DNA of 64,000 bases, taken from the NCBI GenBank assembly GCA_943329075.2, contig CALQCM020000009.1, positions 35,295 to 99,294 of the forward strand, given 5' to 3'. The notes under the pieces are model-generated. The model was given only the letters and a program-made list of their open reading frames with translations. It did no database searches and had not been told where the DNA came from. Numbering within the stretch: position 1 is the stretch's first letter; every line of letters starts with the position of its first letter. This DNA comes from Chitinophaga pinensis. GTDB taxonomy: Bacteria; Pseudomonadota; Gammaproteobacteria; Burkholderiales; SG8-41. A program made the translations under genes and the position numbers. Positions 1-10,920 of the stretch are shown here, one piece after another.

Positions 1-21
1 GCAACAAGTTGCCCACCCTAC
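1..21. repeat. Fragment of a dispersed GTAGGGTGGGCAAC palindromic repeat
   Basis: The window opens inside a repeat whose sequence is the reverse complement of the arms found at 1624-1700 and 31968-31996 (core GTAGGGTGGGCAAC). The left part is cut off by the window edge. No gene can be supported between here and the start at 157. Confidence 0.6.
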
Positions 22-156
22 GGGCTACCCATCCTACGAATTGAGGGGCATTGTAAAGACGGCGATGAATGTACGGGCGGTAAAAACCGCGTAGTCGATT
101 TTGTTTTACAAATAAATGCGTGCACACCGATGCGCGCGAACTAAACCGGAGGAGAA

Positions 157-1611
157 ATGATGGCTAACCAATTCGTGCGACTGGCGGGGGCTTGTCTGAC
201 CGTACTGGCGCTGGCGGCTTGCCAAAGCGGCCCGATGCCCAATCCCGATCGTCCCGATAACCAGGTCGAGTCCTGGAACATGCGGGCGGTCGGTTTTCAT
301 AACCTGCAGGCGCGCAGCGCTTACCAGCCCACCATCGTCGAGCAAAACGGCCGCTGGATTGCCTACATCGGTTTGCATGGCGGCACGCGCATGAATTCGA
401 TGAACGGTCAGCTCGAAAATAACGGCACTGCGATCGTTGACGTCACCGATCCGCGCGAGCCGAAGTTCCTCGTCCACATTCCGGGCGAGCGTGGCGAAGG
501 TGAAGCCGGTGGCGGTCAGATGACGCGTATTTGTTCCGGCAAACAATTGCCGAAGGGCGACCCAGGCAAGTTCTACATGCTGCGCGTATTCGGCGACCAG
601 GCGCATGAAATGTGGGATGTCAGCGTGCCGGAGAAACCCGTGCGCATGAGCGTCATCGTCGGCAATCTGCGCAGCACGCACAAGAGCTGGTGGGAATGCG
701 ACACCGGCATCGCTTATCTCGTTGCAGGCCCGAAAGACTGGCGCGTGCGCCGCATGACCAAGGTCTATGACCTGTCCGACCCGGCGAAACCGGTATTCAT
801 CCGCGACTATGGTCTTGATGGCCAGCAGCCGGGCAGCACGGGTCAGCCGCCGTTCGAGTTGCATGGCATGATTTCGGCGGGGCCGCAGAAGAACCGTGTC
901 TATATGGGCCACGGCAACAACAAGTTCGGCATTCTGCAAATTGTAGATCGCGAAAAACTGCTCAACGGGCCGAAGGAAGTCACGCGCGAGAACCTGAACT
1001 ATCCGCAGGTCAGCCGGCTTGAGTTTCCGACCAACAGCGGCGCGCATACCGTGCTGCCGCTGCTCGACATGGAGATCGAGCACTTCAAGAAGAGCCAGAA
1101 CAGCAAACGCGACTTCATCGTTGCCGTCAACGAGTCGATCAACGACGAATGCCGCGAGGCCAACCAGCAGGTGTGGTTTATCGACATCTCGCAGGAAACC
1201 AAGCCCTTCGGCGTGGCCAACTGGACGGTGAAGGAAGCGAGCGGCAAGTTCTGTGACCGCGGCGAGCGCTTCGGCGCGCATGCCTCGCAGGAGAACATGA
1301 CGCCGATCTTCCACAAGAAGATCCTCTTCGTGACGTGGTTCAGCGCCGGCCTGCGCGCGCTCGATGTGCGCAATCCGTATGAGCCGAAAGAGATCGCGTA
1401 CTACATCCCGGCGATCACGGCAGATACCAAGGCCGATCCGACCTGCTTGCGCCGCCGCAATGCCGCGACCTGCAAGATTTCGATTCAGACCAACAACGTC
1501 GAGGTCGACGATCGCGGCTACATCTATATCGTCGATCGTGCCGACACCGGGTTGCACATTCTTGATCTGACCGGCAGTGCGCGGGATCTGGCGAGTTATC
1601 CGGCGAAGTAG
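157..1611 (+). CDS. LVIVD-repeat lipoprotein (beta-propeller-like)
   Basis: A 484-residue exported lipoprotein. The N-terminus is a lipoprotein signal ending in the lipobox LAAC (Cys22). The mature part carries recurring segments of the LVIVD type, such as IVDVTDPREP, MWDVSVPEKP, VYDLSDPAKP and ALDVRNPYEP, each predicted to be one blade strand. The start is set by a GGAGGAG ribosome site at 148-153. The family has no firmly assigned reaction; it is found on cell-surface or periplasmic proteins. The next gene on the same strand (1799) is a clear paralog with matching blade motifs and the same conserved Cys-containing stretches (WWECDTGIAY, NECRE). I infer a duplicated pair with related envelope roles and do not assign a substrate. 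Confidence 0.85.
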   Translation: MMANQFVRLAGACLTVLALAACQSGPMPNPDRPDNQVESWNMRAVGFHNLQARSAYQPTIVEQNGRWIAYIGLHGGTRMNSMNGQLENNGTAIVDVTDPREPKFLVHIPGERGEGEAGGGQMTRICSGKQLPKGDPGKFYMLRVFGDQAHEMWDVSVPEKPVRMSVIVGNLRSTHKSWWECDTGIAYLVAGPKDWRVRRMTKVYDLSDPAKPVFIRDYGLDGQQPGSTGQPPFELHGMISAGPQKNRVYMGHGNNKFGILQIVDREKLLNGPKEVTRENLNYPQVSRLEFPTNSGAHTVLPLLDMEIEHFKKSQNSKRDFIVAVNESINDECREANQQVWFIDISQETKPFGVANWTVKEASGKFCDRGERFGAHASQENMTPIFHKKILFVTWFSAGLRALDVRNPYEPKEIAYYIPAITADTKADPTCLRRRNAATCKISIQTNNVEVDDRGYIYIVDRADTGLHILDLTGSARDLASYPAK

Positions 1612-1623
1612 AGAGAGCGGTAC

Positions 1624-1700
1624 GTAGGGTGGGCAACTTTGTTGCCCACGCGGCCTGCAAACGCCTATTGAACGCGTGGGCAGCAAGCTGCCCACCCTAC
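1624..1700. repeat. Long inverted repeat between LVIVD paralogs
   Basis: Two arms, GTAGGGTGGGCAAC...GCCCACGCG (from 1624) and CGCGTGGGC...GCCCACCCTAC (to 1700), are near reverse complements and could fold into one long hairpin. It has the size and shape of a REPIN-like element. Related copies lie at 1-21 and 31968-31996. Confidence 0.7.
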
Positions 1701-1734
1701 AACTCAGTAGATCGCTTTGCGTGGTTAGAAGGTT

Positions 1735-1758
1735 CCCTCTCCCCTTGTGGGAGAGGGG
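1735..1758 (+). repeat. CCCTCTCCC/GGGAGAGGG hairpin before the second LVIVD gene
   Basis: CCCTCTCCC and GGGAGAGGG form a nine-base-pair stem with a short loop, about 28 bases before the ribosome site of the next gene. It looks like a dispersed palindrome and not a terminator, because no T-run follows. Confidence 0.5.
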
Positions 1759-1798
1759 CAGGGTGAGGGGTAAGGGCGTTGCAACCGGAGGAAAAATC

Positions 1799-3262
1799 TT
1801 GAAGCACTTAATAACACTTTTCTTTTTCTTCGCATGGGCGACAGTCTTTGCTGCGTCTCCAGCCAAAGATGCCGGCCACGGCGCGGCGGCGAGCAACATG
1901 CGTCTGGTCGGCGCCAGCGACCTGCAGGGACGCACAGGGTTCGAGATTGCGATTACGCAGCAGGGGAAGCGCTGGATCGCCTACGTCGGCCATTTCGGCG
2001 GCGAGAGCGTGAATGCGCTGACCGGGCAAAAAGAGCCGAACGGCACCTCGATACTGGATGTGACGGATCCGCGTAAGCCAAAGTATCTGCATCACATCCC
2101 TTCGGAATCGCGTTCGCTGGTGGCTGAAGGTGCCGGCAGCGGCGCGCAGATGGTGAAGGTCTGCGCCGGCCGCGATCTGCCGAAAGGCGATCCGAACAAG
2201 TTCTACATGTTGCGTGCCGCCGGATCGAGCATCCACGAAATGTGGGATGTCAGCAATCCGGAGAAACCGCTGCGCATCGCTACGGTGTCGGACAAACTGC
2301 GCACCACACACGAGCAATGGTGGGAGTGCGATACCGGCATCGCCTATATCGTCTCCGGTGTGCCCGACTGGCGCGTGCGGCGCATGACACAGGTGTATGA
2401 CCTCTCCGATCCGGCTAATCCGAAGTTCATCCGCAACTTCGGTCTTGTCGGACAGGAACCGACGGCGCCGAAACCGGAAAATCCACGTTTCCACGACGGC
2501 CACGGCGCATTTTCGACGGGCGTGCAGGGCAACCGGCTGTATTTCGGCTACGGCAATCTCGGCGACGGGGCGTTGCAGATCGTCGATCGCAAGAAGCTGT
2601 TGGAAGGGCCGGCAGAGCCCACGCCCGAGAACCTGCTCTATCCGCAGATCTCGTTCATGCGCATCGGCCGTTCGCAGGCCGTGCACGCCGTCTATCCGCT
2701 GATCGGTATGGACATTCCGGCGTTCGCCAAATTCGGCAAAGGCAGCGTGCGCGATTTTGTGCTGGTGATGCCGGAGGCGATCGAGAATGAATGCCGCGAA
2801 GAGCCGCAGATGCTCTACGTGGTGGATGTCACGCACGAGAAGGAACCGCTGGGTGTGGCGAATTTCCGCGTGTCGGAAAAGCTCGGCAATTTCTGCACGC
2901 GTGGTGCGCGCTTCGGTCCGCATCAGGCGCAGATGAACCTGACGCCGATTTATCACAAGCGGCTCGTTTTCGTCGCCTGGTTCAATGCCGGCCTGCGTGT
3001 GCTCGATGTGCGCGACCCGTATGCGATTCGTGAAGTCGGTTACTACATTCCGGCCACCAACAAAAACACGGTGCCGAGCTGCGCGGGTGGCGAACGCGGC
3101 GTGGTCGCCGGGCACAAGGAAACCAACTGCAAAACCGCCATCGTCACCAATGCCGTGGAAGTGGACGATCGCGGCTACGTTTATATTGTCGACCGCAATA
3201 ACACCGGCCTGCACATCGTCGAGCCGACCGGCGCGGCGCGCAAACTGGCGAATTTCAAGTAG
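1799..3262 (+). CDS. LVIVD-repeat exported protein, second paralog
   Basis: A 487-residue paralog of the gene at 157. I place the start at the TTG at 1799 because GGAGG lies at 1787-1791 and translation then begins with a clean signal peptide (KHLITLFFFFAWATVFAA). Starting further upstream would translate the palindromic repeats. Unlike its neighbour it has no lipobox, so it should be secreted to the periplasm as a soluble protein. LVIVD-type blade segments recur (ILDVTDPRKP, MWDVSNPEKP, VYDLSDPANP, VLDVRDPYAI). The repeat-filled gap of 187 bases separates the two genes, so co-transcription is possible but not assured. Function unknown. Confidence 0.82.
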   Translation: MKHLITLFFFFAWATVFAASPAKDAGHGAAASNMRLVGASDLQGRTGFEIAITQQGKRWIAYVGHFGGESVNALTGQKEPNGTSILDVTDPRKPKYLHHIPSESRSLVAEGAGSGAQMVKVCAGRDLPKGDPNKFYMLRAAGSSIHEMWDVSNPEKPLRIATVSDKLRTTHEQWWECDTGIAYIVSGVPDWRVRRMTQVYDLSDPANPKFIRNFGLVGQEPTAPKPENPRFHDGHGAFSTGVQGNRLYFGYGNLGDGALQIVDRKKLLEGPAEPTPENLLYPQISFMRIGRSQAVHAVYPLIGMDIPAFAKFGKGSVRDFVLVMPEAIENECREEPQMLYVVDVTHEKEPLGVANFRVSEKLGNFCTRGARFGPHQAQMNLTPIYHKRLVFVAWFNAGLRVLDVRDPYAIREVGYYIPATNKNTVPSCAGGERGVVAGHKETNCKTAIVTNAVEVDDRGYVYIVDRNNTGLHIVEPTGAARKLANFK

Positions 3263-3289
3263 CGTTGGGTGGGCGACTTTTTGATTTTT

Positions 3290-3372
3290 GTGGCGCAGGC
3301 GCACCGCCTGCGAGAAGCACTCCCGCATCGATTTGTCGAAGTGATTTGACGCAGGCGGGGCGCCTGCGCCAC
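3290..3372 (+). repeat. 83-base REPIN-like element, copy 1
   Basis: GTGGCGCAGGCG at one end and CGCCTGCGCCAC at the other form terminal inverted palindromes around a unique centre. The reverse complement of 4388-4470 matches this copy with only about three differences. The two copies therefore flank the tctC-like gene in opposite orientation. Confidence 0.85.
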
Positions 3373-3384
3373 AAAGGGGGGCAT

Positions 3385-4362
3385 GTGCGTGATGCTGTGC
3401 AAAGACGTTTGCAGTTTCTGCTGATCGCGGGGCTGGGCGTGATTGGCGCCGTGCCTGCGATTGCGCAGACTTACCCGCAACGTCCGATCCGCATGCTTGT
3501 CGGCCTGCCGGCCGGCGGCTCGACCGACATCATGGGCCGCCTGATCGCAGCGAAGCTAGGCGAGCGCTTCGGCCAGCAGGTGGTGTTCGAGAACCGACCG
3601 GGCGCCTCGGGCATCATCGCGGCCGACATCGTTGCGCGATCGCAGCCCGATGGCCATACGCTGCTGATGGCGGGCGGTTCTTTCGGCACCATCTCCATTC
3701 TCTATCCGCAGGCGCCCGATACAGCGAAGGACTTCGCGCCGATTGCGCTGTTTGGCACCTCGCCGTATCTGTTCGTCGTGCATCCGGGCGTGCCGGTGAA
3801 ATCGATGGCCGAGTTCATCGACTACGCGCGCGCACGGCCGGGGCAACTGAACTTTGCCGGTTCGACGCCGGCCGCGGTGCAGAGGCTGTCGGGCGAGTTG
3901 CTGAAACGCATGACCGGTATCGACATGCTCTACGTGCCATACAAAGGAACCGGTTTGTTGATTCCGGACCTGATCGGCGGGCGCCTGAACGCCGCCATCG
4001 ACAACGTGCTGGTGCTGGTGCCGCACGTGAAGAGCGGCGCGGTGCGCGCGCTCGCCGTCACCGCGGCGAAGCGCTCGGAGGTAGTGCCTGAGTTGCCGAC
4101 TATTGCCGAGTCGGGCGTGCCAGGCTTTCAGGCGAGCGGCTGGTTTGGCATCCTCGCCGCGGCGAAGACGCCGCCGGCCATCGTGAAAACGCTCAATGAG
4201 GCGATCAACGCGGCGATGCGTGAGACCGAATTCCGCGCGCGCCTGCTCGCGCAGGGCGCCGAACCGTTGACCGGCCCGCCGGATGAGTTGGCGAAGTTGC
4301 TGACGCGTGAGCGCGAAGTGTGGGGCAAGCTGATCCGCGAGGCGGGGATCAAGGCGGATTAG
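3385..4362 (+). CDS. Bug/TctC-family tripartite tricarboxylate receptor
   Basis: A periplasmic solute-binding protein of the Bug (TctC) family, about 325 residues. A signal peptide (LLIAGLGVIGAVPAIAQ) precedes the family-typical opening YPQRPIRMLVGLPAGGSTDI, followed by FENRPGASG, LYVPYKGTG and a C-terminal LLTREREVWGKLI region. Such receptors normally deliver carboxylates to a TctAB permease, but no permease lies nearby, as is usual for orphan Bug receptors in Burkholderiales. The start is uncertain: GTG at 3385 and GTG at 3397 are both in frame, and the G-rich stretch 3376-3381 is awkwardly spaced for either. The upstream part of the open frame is a repeat element and was excluded. The ligand cannot be told from sequence. 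Confidence 0.85.
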   Translation: MRDAVQRRLQFLLIAGLGVIGAVPAIAQTYPQRPIRMLVGLPAGGSTDIMGRLIAAKLGERFGQQVVFENRPGASGIIAADIVARSQPDGHTLLMAGGSFGTISILYPQAPDTAKDFAPIALFGTSPYLFVVHPGVPVKSMAEFIDYARARPGQLNFAGSTPAAVQRLSGELLKRMTGIDMLYVPYKGTGLLIPDLIGGRLNAAIDNVLVLVPHVKSGAVRALAVTAAKRSEVVPELPTIAESGVPGFQASGWFGILAAAKTPPAIVKTLNEAINAAMRETEFRARLLAQGAEPLTGPPDELAKLLTREREVWGKLIREAGIKAD

Positions 4363-4387
4363 GCGCTGACGAGGCGTATCCATTATC

Positions 4388-4470
4388 GTGGCGCAGGCGC
4401 CCCGCCTGCGTCAAAACACTTCGACAAATCGATGCGGGAGTGCTTCGCGCAGGCGGGGCGCCTGCGCCAC
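4388..4470 (-). repeat. 83-base REPIN-like element, copy 2 (inverted)
   Basis: An inverted near-identical copy of 3290-3372, with GTGGCGCAGGCG and CGCCTGCGCCAC ends. It sits between the convergent ends of two Bug receptor genes and may also act as a transcription-end hairpin. Confidence 0.85.
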
Positions 4471-4505
4471 AACGTCGCCGCACGTTTGCGCGAACGCGTC
4501 GTTGT

Positions 4506-5474
4506 TTACTTGACCAGCCCCAGCCGCTTCGCCGAGACCTGATAGGCGGCCTGGCGTTCCTTCATGAAGGCATCCATTTTGTCGGTGCCGACGTTGATCA
4601 ACTCGAAGCCGCTTTTGAAGGCGAGTTCCTTCATTTCCGGATCGTTGTTGAGCGCCGCCCACAGGTCGGAGATGCGCTTCCTGACTTCAGGCGGCGTCGA
4701 TTTCGGCACGCCGATGCCGCGATAGGCGCCATCGACCCAGTCGTAACCGAGTTCCTTGAAGGTCGGCACGTCGGGCAGCAGCGGATGGCGTTTATCCAGC
4801 GCAACGGCCAGCGCGCGTACCTTTTCTTTGGTGTTCACGGCAAACGCCGAATACGACATCGCGCCGGTGACGTGTTGACCGATGACGGCGGTGGTGAGGT
4901 CTCCCGTACCCTTGAACGGCACATAGGTGGTTTGAATTCCAGCGAGGCCGTTGAGTTTTTCATGCGCGACGTGGTTGGCCGAGTTGGTGCCCGAGCCGGC
5001 GAGTGTGAGTTTGCCCGGTTGCGCTTTCGCCAGGCGGATCAGGTCCTGGAAGGTCTTGACCGGGCTGTCGTTGGCAACGACGATGGCGTCAGGCGTGTAG
5101 TGAAACCAGTAGACTGGGGTGATGTCCTCGGTCTTGTATTGCACTTCGCCTTCGAGCGGCTGCAGGAAGATGTGCGGCAGATTGACGCCGGCGATGTTGT
5201 AGCCGTCGCCGGGCAGGCCGTTCAGCTGGCCCCACAGCAGTCCGCCGCCGGCGCCCGGTTTGTACTGCAGCACCATTTCGAACTTCGGGCATTTTTTCTT
5301 GAGGACGAGCTGCTGATGGCGGCCGGCGATATCGGATTCGCCGCCGGCGGGGAAGGCCTGCCAGTAGATGAGATTTTTCTCAGGGCAGGGTTGCGCCGCG
5401 GCAAGGCCGGCAGAAAGCGCGCCGATGGCGGCGGCAACCATCGTCAACAGCGTACGGAAGCGGATCGATTTCAT
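4506..5474 (-). CDS. Bug/TctC-family tripartite tricarboxylate receptor
   Basis: A second Bug-family periplasmic receptor, 322 residues, convergent with the gene at 3385. The ATG at 5474 is preceded by GAGGAGG at good spacing and gives a standard signal peptide ending near GLAAA. Family landmarks include WQAFPAGGESDI, LQYKPGAGGG, TYVPFKGTG and the C-terminal FMKERQAAY segment. An early Cys (QPCPEK) and a later Cys (KKCPKF) in the mature protein could form a disulfide. The two receptors are not close copies, so they probably bind different ligands. No TctAB permease is nearby. Confidence 0.87.
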   Translation of the reverse strand: MKSIRFRTLLTMVAAAIGALSAGLAAAQPCPEKNLIYWQAFPAGGESDIAGRHQQLVLKKKCPKFEMVLQYKPGAGGGLLWGQLNGLPGDGYNIAGVNLPHIFLQPLEGEVQYKTEDITPVYWFHYTPDAIVVANDSPVKTFQDLIRLAKAQPGKLTLAGSGTNSANHVAHEKLNGLAGIQTTYVPFKGTGDLTTAVIGQHVTGAMSYSAFAVNTKEKVRALAVALDKRHPLLPDVPTFKELGYDWVDGAYRGIGVPKSTPPEVRKRISDLWAALNNDPEMKELAFKSGFELINVGTDKMDAFMKERQAAYQVSAKRLGLVK

Positions 5475-5583
5475 TATTGTTTTCCTCCTCGTCGAGGACG
5501 GCCGGACGCCGTCTCTGGGGCGTTGACGATAGCAGCGCCTCCGTCGAAATGCAACGCTGCGACGGCACGGGTAAAATGGGCGC

Positions 5584-6597
5584 ATGCCGTTAAAAAACAA
5601 CCAACGCTGTGATGTCGTCATGCTGGTCGATGTCGAGATGGGCGAGACCAACAGCCGCGGCCGTTTCGTGCCGGACAGCGGCACGATGGAACTGCATGTG
5701 TTGAAGGCGCTGCGGGGGCGTTATCGCGAGGTCGTCGTCGTGCCATTCGGCCCCGATATACCTGCGACGCTGACGCGGCTGAAGGCTTTGAAACCGCGCA
5801 TCGTCTTCAATCTCACCGAATGGGTGGACAGCGACCGCACGCAGGACTTTGCCATCGCAGCGCTGCTCGACATGATGAAGTTCAAATACACGGGCACCGG
5901 GCCGGCAGGGCTACAGCTCGCGCGCGACAAGGCCGGTTCCAAGCAACTGGTGGCAGCAGTCGGTGTCGACGTGCCGCGCCACTTCACGCTGCCGCGCGGC
6001 AAGCCGGTGCTGAACCCCGGCGTGCCCTATCCGCTGATCGTCAAGCCGCAGTTCGGTGACGGTTCGGACGAAATCAACAAGGTGTCACTGGTGCGTTCCG
6101 AGCGCGAACTGAAGCTGCGTGCGCGTGCCATCTGGTCGCGCCTCAAAGAGCCGCTGATCTGCGAGGAATATATTTCGGGGCGCGACATTTATGTCGGCCT
6201 TTTGGGTAACGAGCCGCGCGTGCTGGCGCCGACCGAAATGGTGGTCGGCAGCCGGAAGAAGAGCGCGCCAACTTTTGCCACCTATCGCGTCAAGAATGAC
6301 GGCGCTTATCGCAGCAAATGGCGCGTGACTTATCGTCTGGCGTCATTGCCGGCGCGTGTAAAACGCCAGGTGCTGGACTATAGTCGCGCGGCGTTTCACG
6401 CGCTGAAAATGCGCGATTACGGGCGTATCGATTACCGGCTGACCGACGAGGGCCGGCTGGTGTTCATCGAAGCCAATCCGAATTCCGACCTGACACCACA
6501 CACGCTCGGCACCAACCTTTGTTTTGTCGGCGTTGAATACAAGCACCTGATTCCGCGCATCGTCGAAACGGCGCGCAAGCGTTACCGCAAGCGCTAA
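5584..6597 (+). CDS. ATP-grasp protein, D-alanine-D-alanine ligase-like
   Basis: A 337-residue ATP-grasp protein resembling D-Ala-D-Ala ligases. The N-terminal part has a family-like opening (MLVDVEMGE, then FNLTEW). The central ATP-grasp fold shows PLIVKPQFGDGS and CEEYISGRDIYVG, and the C-terminal metal/phosphate motif is RIDYRLTDEGRLVFIEANPNSDL. It has the length of the Ddl family, but it stands alone, far from cell-wall genes, so a different acceptor peptide or amino acid is likely. The gene diverges from the Bug receptor at 4506; both starts lie within about 110 bases. Ligase activity is inferred from the fold; the substrate is unknown. Confidence 0.8.
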   Translation: MPLKNNQRCDVVMLVDVEMGETNSRGRFVPDSGTMELHVLKALRGRYREVVVVPFGPDIPATLTRLKALKPRIVFNLTEWVDSDRTQDFAIAALLDMMKFKYTGTGPAGLQLARDKAGSKQLVAAVGVDVPRHFTLPRGKPVLNPGVPYPLIVKPQFGDGSDEINKVSLVRSERELKLRARAIWSRLKEPLICEEYISGRDIYVGLLGNEPRVLAPTEMVVGSRKKSAPTFATYRVKNDGAYRSKWRVTYRLASLPARVKRQVLDYSRAAFHALKMRDYGRIDYRLTDEGRLVFIEANPNSDLTPHTLGTNLCFVGVEYKHLIPRIVETARKRYRKR

Positions 6598-6601
6598 CAG
6601 T

Positions 6602-6814
6602 TCGTCATTCCCGCGAAAGCGGGAATCCAGCTTTTTCCTGGAAGAACAGGAATCAAATTCCTGGACTCCCGCTTTCGCGGGAGTGACGGATGTGATTACG
6701 CATCGGCGGCAGGTAGGGCGCAATAAGCGCAGCGCATTGCGCCGGTCGGCGGTCACGATACCGCTTTCATGCGGTGGATTACGGCGCTGCGCGCCTAATC
6801 CACCCTACGGGGCT
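6602..6814. repeat. 213-base composite repeat, unit 1
   Basis: The unit begins TCGTCATTCCCGCGAAAGCG, contains a hairpin between GCGAAAGCGGGA and CCCGCTTTCGCGGG, then AGGGCGCAATAAGCGCAGCG, and ends CTAATCCACCCTACGGGGCT. The same unit recurs at 6861-7073 with only scattered base changes and a period of 259 bases. There is no coding potential or transposase. Confidence 0.85.
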
Positions 6815-6860
6815 ATCGCGCGCAGTAGCGGATTTTCAGGATCGCCGTACCGTTTCTGAT

Positions 6861-7073
6861 TCGTCATTCCCGCGAAAGCGGGAATCCAGCTTTTTGTTGG
6901 GAGAACAGAAATAAAATTCCTGGACTCCCGCTTTCGCGGGAGTGACGGATGTGATTACGTATCGGTGGCAGGTAGGGCGCAATAAGCGCAGCGCATTGCG
7001 CCGCTCGGCGATCACGATACCGCTTTCATGCGGTGGATTACGGCGCTGCGCGCCTAATCCACCCTACGGGGCT
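6861..7073. repeat. 213-base composite repeat, unit 2
   Basis: Tandem copy of 6602-6814 at a 259-base offset. The rest of the 632-base gap between the ATP-grasp gene and the radical SAM gene (6815-6860 and 7074-7229) shows nothing I can name. Confidence 0.85.
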
Positions 7074-7229
7074 GTGACGCAGCATTCACGGAGGCTATGA
7101 CAGACATCATGAAGGCAATGGGGAATAGATGGTGCAACATAGGCGAGTAATGCGTAATTCTTATTGGTTACCAAACATTATCTGCCCAAATATAGCAGTC
7201 GGCCACGCCCGTATCGCGCTGCTTTTCAG

Positions 7230-9359
<2,130 letters not shown>

Positions 9360-9370
9360 GTTTAAAGACT

Positions 9371-9784
9371 TCAGTCAGCCATCGCGGCGGCGTTGAGAAC
9401 TCCGATAGCGATGGAAATGGCGGCGAGAAATATCGCAGGCGCGAGTTTACCCTCTTTGACGTCGGTGGGCAGGTGCGGCAGCAGCAGGCGTGTCAGGCCG
9501 TAAGCGGCAAGCTGGGCGATCAGCGCGACCGCACTCCACGTCAGCATGTCGTCGAGATCGCCGCTTTGCGCCACCGCCTGCGCCAGCGGCAGGGAAAAGC
9601 CGAGCAGTGCACCGCCGAGTGAAACGGCCGCGGCCGTATTGCCTGCGCGGATCAAGGCCACTTCCCGATAAGGGGTAATGGCTGTGTAGATGGCGATGAA
9701 AACTGCGATGAGGACGATCGACAGCGCGAAGTAGAGCAGATGGGCGCTGATGCCGGTGCCGAACTCGTTGATCCAGGATTCCAT
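9371..9784 (-). CDS. DUF350-family inner-membrane protein (YjfL-like)
   Basis: A 137-residue membrane protein with about four hydrophobic helices and the DUF350 signature [22 protein letters not shown]. It lies 12 bases after the YgiC-like gene. In E. coli the yjf cluster places a DUF350 protein (YjfL) beside a glutathionylspermidine-synthetase-like protein (YjfC) and a DUF1190 protein (YjfM). The same three families are adjacent here, which supports joint function, possibly in envelope homeostasis. The molecular role is not known. Confidence 0.85.
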   Translation of the reverse strand: MESWINEFGTGISAHLLYFALSIVLIAVFIAIYTAITPYREVALIRAGNTAAAVSLGGALLGFSLPLAQAVAQSGDLDDMLTWSAVALIAQLAAYGLTRLLLPHLPTDVKEGKLAPAIFLAAISIAIGVLNAAAMAD

Positions 9785-9796
9785 GGCGTGCTCCGT

Positions 9797-10918
9797 TTAT
9801 TCGAAAAAGTGGGGGATGAAGCGGCTCGCATTGGTGGTAACGGGAGTAATGTCTTCACGGATGCCCATGCCGGCGGCTTCGTCGCCGACGATCCACGCGC
9901 CGATCACCGGGTAACGGCCGTCGAAGGCGGGCAGGGTTGCGCGCGTCTGATAGACCTTCGGTTCGGCCGCATAGGGGCCGGGGGTTGCCAGTGGTTGTTG
10001 GCGATCGACGACGGAAATATTGGCGCCTTCGCGCGAGAAGAAGGGTTTGATGACGAAACTCGCGCCCAGATAGTCGGGCGAGAAGTAGGCCGGCACCAGA
10101 TTCGGATGATCGGGAAAGAGTTCCCACAGGATGGCCAGCATGCCCTTGTTCGAGAGCAGCGCTTTCCACGCCGGCTCGATGATCTGCAGTGAGGTTTCGC
10201 CGAGATGCGTGGCGAAGTCGTCGCGCACCAGCCATTCCCACGGATAGAGCTTGAACCACGCGCGCACGGGTTGTGCATCAAGATCGACGAAGGCGCTGCC
10301 GTTCCAGCCGAGGTCTTCAACGTAAATGAAATGCGTCGCCATGCCGGCCTGCACCGCGGTATCGCGCAGATATTCGATGGTGATGCGGTCTTCCTCGTTG
10401 TCTTTCATGCAGGAAAAATGCAGCGGCGTGCCCGGCGGCAGCGTGTTGAAAATCTGTTCCCAGCGCGCGATTAGGCGTTCGTGCAGTGAGTTGAACTGGT
10501 CGGGGCGGCCGGTTTCTTCCAGCCAGTGCCATTGCGCCACCGCCGCTTCGAGCAGCGAGGTCGGCGTGTCGGCGTTGTATTCGAGCAGCTTGGGCGCGCT
10601 GCTGCCGTCGTAGGCGAGGTCGAAGCGGCCATACAGCGACGGCGCGTTGGCGCGCCACGATTGTTCGATCAACGCGGCTTGTGCCGGTGTGATGTGCAAA
10701 TCGGCGTAGCGTTTTGTTTCGATGACGTGTTTGACCGCGGCGAGCGCCATGCGATGCAGTTCTTCGGCCGCCGCCTCGAGGGTGTCGATTTCATCCGCGC
10801 TGAAACAGTAGCACGCCGATTCATCCCAGTAGCCGCCGTCGGCCGAATGAAAGGAGAAACCCAGCGCTTCGAATTTTTGCCGCCAGTCGGCGCGCGGCGT
10901 CACCTGCAGACGTTGCAC
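9797..10918 (-). CDS. Glutathionylspermidine synthase-like ATP-grasp protein (YgiC/YjfC)
   Basis: A 373-residue protein of the YgiC/YjfC family, whose C-terminal ATP-grasp domain is related to glutathionylspermidine synthetase. Landmarks are SLYGRFDLAYDG, LLEYNADTPTSLLEAAVAQW, the catalytic-region FKLYPWEWLVRD, FVIKPFFSREGANI and GIREDITPVTTNASRFIPH. I choose GTG at 10918, two bases after the stop of the upstream lipoprotein gene, because the protein then opens QRLQVTPRADW like family members. TTG at 10924 is an alternative. The enzymes of this subfamily lack the amidase half of true bifunctional Gsp synthetase, and the peptide substrate is unknown. Confidence 0.87.
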   Translation of the reverse strand: MQRLQVTPRADWRQKFEALGFSFHSADGGYWDESACYCFSADEIDTLEAAAEELHRMALAAVKHVIETKRYADLHITPAQAALIEQSWRANAPSLYGRFDLAYDGSSAPKLLEYNADTPTSLLEAAVAQWHWLEETGRPDQFNSLHERLIARWEQIFNTLPPGTPLHFSCMKDNEEDRITIEYLRDTAVQAGMATHFIYVEDLGWNGSAFVDLDAQPVRAWFKLYPWEWLVRDDFATHLGETSLQIIEPAWKALLSNKGMLAILWELFPDHPNLVPAYFSPDYLGASFVIKPFFSREGANISVVDRQQPLATPGPYAAEPKVYQTRATLPAFDGRYPVIGAWIVGDEAAGMGIREDITPVTTNASRFIPHFFE

Positions 10919-10920
10919 GG

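Noticed and set aside
106..1935. A long open frame of over 600 codons on the minus strand opposite the first LVIVD gene
   Set aside because: It is the mirror of codon bias in a GC-rich gene. It has low-complexity Arg/Ala/His composition, no ribosome site, and crosses the repeat at 1624-1700.
6602..7073. Insertion sequence
   Set aside because: There is no transposase frame and no target-site duplication; the parts recur as separate palindromic repeats elsewhere.
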